A stretch of DNA of 64,000 nt from Gemmatimonadota bacterium (lineage in GTDB: Bacteria; Gemmatimonadota; Gemmatimonadetes; Gemmatimonadales; Gemmatimonadaceae). A program made the translations under genes and the position numbers. The DNA lies in contig JAPLKS010000017.1 in the NCBI GenBank assembly GCA_026387915.1, positions 372,001-436,000 of the forward strand, in the 5' to 3' direction. Below the pieces are notes generated by a model. The model made no database searches. It saw only the letters and a program-made list of their open reading frames with translations, and was not told the DNA's origin. This document shows, in pieces, positions 60,073 to 64,000 of the stretch (the first letter of the stretch is position 1; the number at the start of each line of letters is the position of its first letter).

Positions 60073-61242
60073 TCAATCTCCGGCTTCGAGCAACGCGCCC
60101 TTGAGGTATCCGGTCTCCGGTACCGTGATGACCTCCGGATGATCGAGTGGCTGACCGGTGATCGCCCGCAACACCATGCGACGCCCAGAATCGGCCGCCG
60201 AGTCCTGGAGCATTTCCAAAAAGCGCGACTTGCTCAGGTGGTAGCTGCAGCTCGCCGTGTACAGCAATCCGCCGGGCGCGAGCAGCCGCATGGCTCGAAA
60301 GTTGATGTCCTTATAGCCGCGCACGGCGCCTTCGAGCGATGCCTTGTTCTTGGCAAACGCTGGCGGATCAAGCACGATCGTGTCGTACCGCGCCCCTTCC
60401 GCTTCGCGCGCCCGCAGAAAATCGAACGCGTCGGCTTCCACCAGCGTGATGTTCTGGCGCCCGTTCAGCACGGCGTTCTCGCTCGCCCGCGCCAGCGCCG
60501 GGCCGGAGCTGTCCACCGCCGTCACGCTGTCCGAGCGCTGCGCGAGATGCAGCGCAAATGACCCGTGATAACTGAACACATCGAGGGCCCGCCCACGCGC
60601 CACCGAGCCAACCAGCACGCGGTTCTCGCGCTGATCCAAAAACGCGCCGGTCTTCTGCCCAGTGTGCGGCGCGGCAAAATATCGAACGCCATGTTCGTTC
60701 ACTTCCACTTCCTGCGGCACCTCGCCCCACAACGGCTCCACCGTGCGCTCCAAGCCCTCGCGCGTGCGCACCGACACGTCGTTGCGTGCCAACGCCCCCT
60801 CGGCGCCGGTCAGCGCATGCAGCGCTTCAACAATCTCCTCGCGAAACGCCTCGACCCCGGCCGAGAGAAACTGCGCCACGAGCCAACGGTCAAACCGATC
60901 CACGACCAGCGAGGGGAGGCCGTCCCCCTCGCCATGCACCAATCGGCAGGAGTCGGTCAGCCCCGCGAGCGGGAGGCGGCGTGCGATCGCCGATTGGAGC
61001 TGTGCGTGCCACCAACGGCCGTCAATCACCGCGTCGGGGTCGCGGTCGAGCAGTCGCAACGAAATCTCGGACGCCGGACTCCAAAGCGCCCAGCCTAGTG
61101 CGCGGCCCTGTTGGTCGCGCGTCAGCACCGCGCCGGGCGGTGCCGCAGGCGGCTTCACGATGTCGGAACGGAAGATCCAGGGATGGCCCGTCTGCCAGCG
61201 GCGGGCACCTCGAGCGGAGACGACGGCGTGGGATTCTTTCAT
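60073..61242 (-). CDS. rlmI: 23S rRNA (cytosine-1962-C5) methyltransferase RlmI-type
   Basis: A 389-residue protein with an amino-terminal PUA-like RNA-binding domain (about 5-75), a central EEHGVRYFAAPHTGQKTGAFLDQREN segment and a Rossmann methyltransferase core (ALDVFSYHGSFALHL, TAVDSSGPAL, IVLDPPAFAKNK, LYTASCSYHLS with the catalytic Cys). It methylates C1962 of 23S rRNA. ATG 61242 has no Shine-Dalgarno; TAGCTT lies eight bases upstream. Confidence 0.93.
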   Translation of the reverse strand: MKESHAVVSARGARRWQTGHPWIFRSDIVKPPAAPPGAVLTRDQQGRALGWALWSPASEISLRLLDRDPDAVIDGRWWHAQLQSAIARRLPLAGLTDSCRLVHGEGDGLPSLVVDRFDRWLVAQFLSAGVEAFREEIVEALHALTGAEGALARNDVSVRTREGLERTVEPLWGEVPQEVEVNEHGVRYFAAPHTGQKTGAFLDQRENRVLVGSVARGRALDVFSYHGSFALHLAQRSDSVTAVDSSGPALARASENAVLNGRQNITLVEADAFDFLRAREAEGARYDTIVLDPPAFAKNKASLEGAVRGYKDINFRAMRLLAPGGLLYTASCSYHLSKSRFLEMLQDSAADSGRRMVLRAITGQPLDHPEVITVPETGYLKGALLEAGD

Positions 61243-61250
61243 CTTCGGTC

Positions 61251-61256
61251 AAGCTA
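61251..61256 (-). promoter_or_regulatory. Candidate -10 of rlmI
   Basis: TAGCTT on the minus strand, eight bases before ATG 61242. The spacing matches that at the iron permease and PorX-like genes. Confidence 0.4.
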
Positions 61257-61278
61257 ATGGTGGACAGGCGGTGCGGAA

Positions 61279-61671
61279 ATGAGCAGAATACCGACTATGT
61301 CCCGCTACAAAGTCCGCGCCGTGCGCGGTGCCACGACGGTCGATCGCGACGAACCGGGTGAAATCCGGCTCGCCGTGCACGAAATGCTCGACGCCCTCCT
61401 CGATCAGAACGATCTGACCTCGCTCGACATCGTGAGCGCCCTCTTCACGGCGACGCCCGATGTCGTGAGCGAGTTTCCTGCGCATGCCGCGCGCCTCTAC
61501 GGCTGGACCGACGTGCCGCTGATCTGCGCGCAAGAACTTCCGGTGGAAGGCGCGCTCTCGCACTGCCTGCGGGTGATGCTCCACGTCGAAACCGCTCGCG
61601 CCCGCCACGAAATGCGCCATGTGTACCTCCGCAACGCGGTGCTCCTGCGGCAGGACCTCCTCTCCGACTAG
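61279..61671 (+). CDS. aroH: Chorismate mutase, AroH type
   Basis: A 130-residue trimeric AroH-fold enzyme converting chorismate to prephenate for Phe/Tyr synthesis. The opening VRAVRGATTVDRDEPGEI holds the active-site Arg, SALFTATPDVVSEFPAHAAR and QELPVEGALSHCLRVM are family signatures, and ARHEMRHVYLRNAVLLRQDL closes the site. Start ATG 61279 or ATG 61297 both fit; the latter begins six residues before the conserved block. It overlaps the mltG stop by four bases on the opposite strand. Confidence 0.93.
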   Translation: MSRIPTMSRYKVRAVRGATTVDRDEPGEIRLAVHEMLDALLDQNDLTSLDIVSALFTATPDVVSEFPAHAARLYGWTDVPLICAQELPVEGALSHCLRVMLHVETARARHEMRHVYLRNAVLLRQDLLSD

Positions 61672-62753
61672 GGCTTGATCGTATCGCGCGGCCATACCGC
61701 ACGAGTCGCCGAGTCACGCGCCGCTTTCCGCGCCGCCGCTTCCCGCTGAGCCGAATCAACGCGCGCTGCGGACCGCACCATCTGAATCGCTTCCAAATGC
61801 TCGGCGAAAGTCCGCCGAAACTCGTGGTGGCCGTCTGGGTGCGCCACAAAAAATCGATACGGCACCTTGGCCGGCGATACCGAAGCCTGTAGACTCGCGC
61901 TCCCTGGCGACGCGATCGGGCCGGGAGGGAGCCCCACCACGCGGTACGTATTGTAGGGCGAATCGACCCTCAGATCTTTGAAATACACGCGCCCTGGGCG
62001 CTTGCCGAGCGCGTACTGCACGGTGGGATCGGCCTGAAGCGGAATGTGCGCCTTGAGTCGGTTGAGATACACCGCCGCCACCACGGGCCGTTCTTCTCCG
62101 CGCCGCACTTCCTTCTCGACAATCGACGCGAGCGTCACGATGTCATTGCGCGACATCGCCATCTCGGCGAGTCGTGCATTCCATTCGGGCTTCCACGCTT
62201 TTTCAAACCGCTCCACCATCAACCGCACCGCTTCGCGCGCCGTGGTGCGGTCCGCAAAGGTGTAGGTGTCGGGAAACAAATAGCCTTCGAGCGTCGGGGC
62301 AGGGGTGTCCACGCGGTGGCGCAACGCGGTGTCGCGCACGGCGGCATCCACAGAATCCGCAGACACGTCGAGCGCTTCCACCAAGAGCGGCGTGATCTGC
62401 GCAATAGTGAAGCCTTCGGGCACCGTCATCGAGTGCACAATGCCGCGACCGGCGCGCAGGGCGTCGAGCAGCTGCTCGTACGAAAGCCCCGCGCGCAATA
62501 CATAGGTGCCCCAGCGCAGTTTCCGATCGTGACCACGGACTTCCGCATATAGTCCAAAGACGCGCGCCGATCGCACGAGCCCATGCGCCGCGAGGGAGTC
62601 TGCCGCCTCACGGAACGACGAGCCCTTCCGGATGGTGAGATGCACTTCAGGGCCGGTGGCGCTGCCGCAGGCGGTGAGTGCCGCGGCCATCAATACGCCA
62701 ACCAACCACGCGGCGCGGCGCGTGTGAGTCCGAGACGACGATTCACGCAACAT
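61668..62753 (-). CDS. mltG: Endolytic murein transglycosylase MltG, lipoprotein form
   Basis: A 361-residue protein from ATG 62753 with an excellent GGAGGAG ribosome site and an 11-base overlap with yqgF. The signal ends in a lipobox (AALTACGS), so this MltG is predicted lipid-anchored instead of helix-anchored. A LysM-like domain follows, then the YceG catalytic region: VPEGFTIAQI, LEGYLFPDTYTF, the catalytic Glu in ASIVEKEVRRGEE, and LQADPTVQYALGKRPG to SPYNTYRVVGLPPGPI. It cleaves nascent glycan strands near their ends and sets their length. The open frame upstream of 62753 is in yqgF. Confidence 0.95.
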   Translation of the reverse strand: MLRESSSRTHTRRAAWLVGVLMAAALTACGSATGPEVHLTIRKGSSFREAADSLAAHGLVRSARVFGLYAEVRGHDRKLRWGTYVLRAGLSYEQLLDALRAGRGIVHSMTVPEGFTIAQITPLLVEALDVSADSVDAAVRDTALRHRVDTPAPTLEGYLFPDTYTFADRTTAREAVRLMVERFEKAWKPEWNARLAEMAMSRNDIVTLASIVEKEVRRGEERPVVAAVYLNRLKAHIPLQADPTVQYALGKRPGRVYFKDLRVDSPYNTYRVVGLPPGPIASPGSASLQASVSPAKVPYRFFVAHPDGHHEFRRTFAEHLEAIQMVRSAARVDSAQREAAARKAARDSATRAVWPRDTIKP

Positions 62754-63222
62754 CGGCTCCTCCTGCGTTCGCTTCGGGTTGTGGCGCAACCTCGGCCATG
62801 CGCATCGCGTGCTGCAATAGCAACGTCGCGGCAATGGCGTCGACGTCTCCTTTACGTCCGCGCGTCGACCCACCCATCGCAGCAATCGCGCCCAGCGCGG
62901 CGCTGGTGGTAAAGCGCTCATCGACCAAGCGGGCGGGAAGTCCCGTGCGAATGGAGAGTTCTTCTGAAAGTCGACGTGCTTCCGCAGCGCGCGGGCCTTC
63001 TTCGCCGGCGCCATCGAGGGGAAGCCCCACGACGAATCCCTGCGCCTCGAGCTCCTTGGCCTTGGCGAGCAGGGCCGTGAGCGGGGGACGCTTTCCTGCC
63101 CGCCGCTCGATGAAGCCTGCCGGGCTAGCGATCATCCCTTCGGGATCGCTCAGCGCCAAGCCCACTCGGCGGTCGCCGAGATCGATTGCCATCCAGCGCG
63201 CGAGCTTGGTGGGGTTGATCAT
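62743..63222 (-). CDS. yqgF: YqgF/RuvX-family putative Holliday-junction resolvase / pre-16S rRNA nuclease
   Basis: A 159-residue RNase-H-fold protein with the acidic residues of the active site in [26 protein letters not shown] and [12 protein letters not shown], and the [13 protein letters not shown] motif. In Escherichia coli the family trims the 16S rRNA 5' end; junction resolution is an older proposal. ATG 63222 overlaps the rho stop by four bases. The carboxy tail is short and Ala/Pro-rich. Confidence 0.94.
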   Translation of the reverse strand: MINPTKLARWMAIDLGDRRVGLALSDPEGMIASPAGFIERRAGKRPPLTALLAKAKELEAQGFVVGLPLDGAGEEGPRAAEARRLSEELSIRTGLPARLVDERFTTSAALGAIAAMGGSTRGRKGDVDAIAATLLLQHAMRMAEVAPQPEANAGGADVA

Positions 63223-64000
63223 TGCCCTTCGGCCATGCGCGCAAAGAACTCTTCGTTGTTCTTGGTCTGTTTGAGACGCTTGAGCAGAAAGGTGATCGCG
63301 TCCTCGGGTGCCATGTCGCCAAGAAAATGGCGCAGGAGGAAGATGCGATTGCGTTCGAGTTCGGTGAGCAACAGTTCTTCTTTGCGGGTCCCCGACTTGA
63401 GCATATCGATGGCCGGAAAGACGCGCCGGTTGGCGATTTCGCGGTCGAGCACGAGTTCCATGTTCCCCGTGCCCTTGAACTCTTCAAAGATCACTTCGTC
63501 CATGCGCGAGCCGGTGGTCACCAACGCCGTGGCGACAATCGTGAGCGAGCCGCCGCCGGCAATGCGCCGCGCGGCGCCAAAAAAGCGCTTGGGTTTTTCG
63601 AGCGCTTTTGCGTCGACGCCGCCGGAGAGAATCTTGCCCGACATTGGCGTCACGGTGTTATGTGCGCGTGCGAGCCGCGTGATGGAGTCGAGCAGAATGA
63701 CGACGTCGCGTCCCGCTTCGACCAATCGTTTTGCTTTTTCGATGACCATGTCGGCCACCTGCACGTGACGGCTCGCTTGTTCGTCAAATGTTGAGCTCAC
63801 CACCTCAGCACGAGGCACCGAGGCAATAAAGTCGGTCACTTCTTCTGGACGCTCGTCAATCAGAAGGACAAACAGCTCCACCTCCGGATGGTTCTCGGAG
63901 ATGGCGTTCGCCATACGCTGGAGTAAAATCGTTTTCCCCGCGCGCGGCGGTGCCACAATGAGGCCGCGCTGCCCTTTGCCGAGCGGGGCAATGAGATCCA
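63219..64000 (-). CDS. rho: Transcription termination factor Rho, 3' part (5' end beyond the window)
   Basis: The last 259 residues of Rho. The frame runs off the right edge; the visible part begins [23 protein letters not shown], which holds the P-loop (with Arg for the usual Lys before AGKT). [21 protein letters not shown] and the R-loop segment [19 protein letters not shown] are diagnostic, ending in KTKNNEEFF. The RNA-binding amino domain is outside. Hexameric Rho terminates untranslated transcripts, and matters here because several gene ends lack T-tract terminators. Confidence 0.97.
   Translation of the reverse strand, partial: DLIAPLGKGQRGLIVAPPRAGKTILLQRMANAISENHPEVELFVLLIDERPEEVTDFIASVPRAEVVSSTFDEQASRHVQVADMVIEKAKRLVEAGRDVVILLDSITRLARAHNTVTPMSGKILSGGVDAKALEKPKRFFGAARRIAGGGSLTIVATALVTTGSRMDEVIFEEFKGTGNMELVLDREIANRRVFPAIDMLKSGTRKEELLLTELERNRIFLLRHFLGDMAPEDAITFLLKRLKQTKNNEEFFARMAEGQ

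Overview
This is a GC-rich, gene-dense bacterial chromosome window with no rRNA, tRNA, CRISPR array or insertion sequence that I can see. The gene content points to a diderm. It has an LPS/lipid-A style envelope cluster, outer-membrane beta-barrels, lipoproteins, a PorX-type regulator, Tat-exported TldD and long Ig-repeat lipoproteins. I infer Gemmatimonadota or a close relative. That rests on gene content and style, not on a marker comparison. Many first genes lack a Shine-Dalgarno and sit 5-8 bases after a TAnnnT hexamer, which suggests frequent leaderless transcripts.

Layout. 1-0.7 kb: the tail of an NtrC-type regulator, a small eight-cysteine protein and a DUF6941-like protein. 0.8-6.0 kb: an overlapping five-gene operon (DMT permease, HAD hydrolase, CYTH protein, a large fused M14 carboxypeptidase, acpS). 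6.1-8.3 kb: a cytochrome c/FTR1 iron permease with a Fur-like box at its start. 8.4-12.9 kb (minus): rsmB-rpe-tlpA-tsaD-lgt. 13.1-14.9 kb: an Ig-repeat lipoprotein. 15.0-23.5 kb (minus): yebC-ruvC-ruvA-ruvB-serine hydrolase-queA-tgt-yajC-def-fmt. 23.6-27.5 kb (minus): an unknown protein, a DnaB-like ATPase, a TPR/CsgG-like protein and an outer-membrane protein. 27.6-36.4 kb: PorX-like regulator, ABC exporter, two glycosyltransferases, an epimerase, an LpxL-like acyltransferase and a class V aminotransferase. 36.4-43.0 kb: tyrS, PBP1A, amidohydrolase, ilvE-type aminotransferase and HNH nuclease. 43.0-48.5 kb (minus): an NtrY/NtrX-like kinase and sigma-54 activator, followed by a bactofilin-like/beta-barrel protein behind a candidate sigma-54 promoter, then a DUF4390-like protein. 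49-51 kb: an NYN/LOTUS RNA-binding protein. 51.8-54.1 kb (minus): tdh-kbl threonine catabolism. 54.5-57.5 kb: tldD-tldE. 57.5-58.2 kb: two very small genes, a 20-residue Ala/Lys protein and a 54-residue protein. 58.2-64 kb: a methyltransferase-like protein, mutM-like glycosylase, rlmI, aroH, mltG, yqgF and the 3' part of rho.

Functional threads are envelope biogenesis (lgt, ABC exporter, LpxL-like, GTs, PBP1A, MltG, YajC, three beta-barrels), tRNA/translation housekeeping (tsaD, rsmB, queA, tgt, def, fmt, tyrS, rlmI), DNA repair (ruvABC, mutM) and iron uptake. The points most worth a second look are: the PorX homologue together with a T9SS-like tail on the fused M14 peptidase; the Fur box at the permease start; the NtrX-like gene next to a candidate -24/-12 promoter; the tiny gene pair at 57.5-58.0 kb; the 15-bp repeat array inside a signal peptide; the composition switch inside tldE; and the leaderless-promoter pattern.
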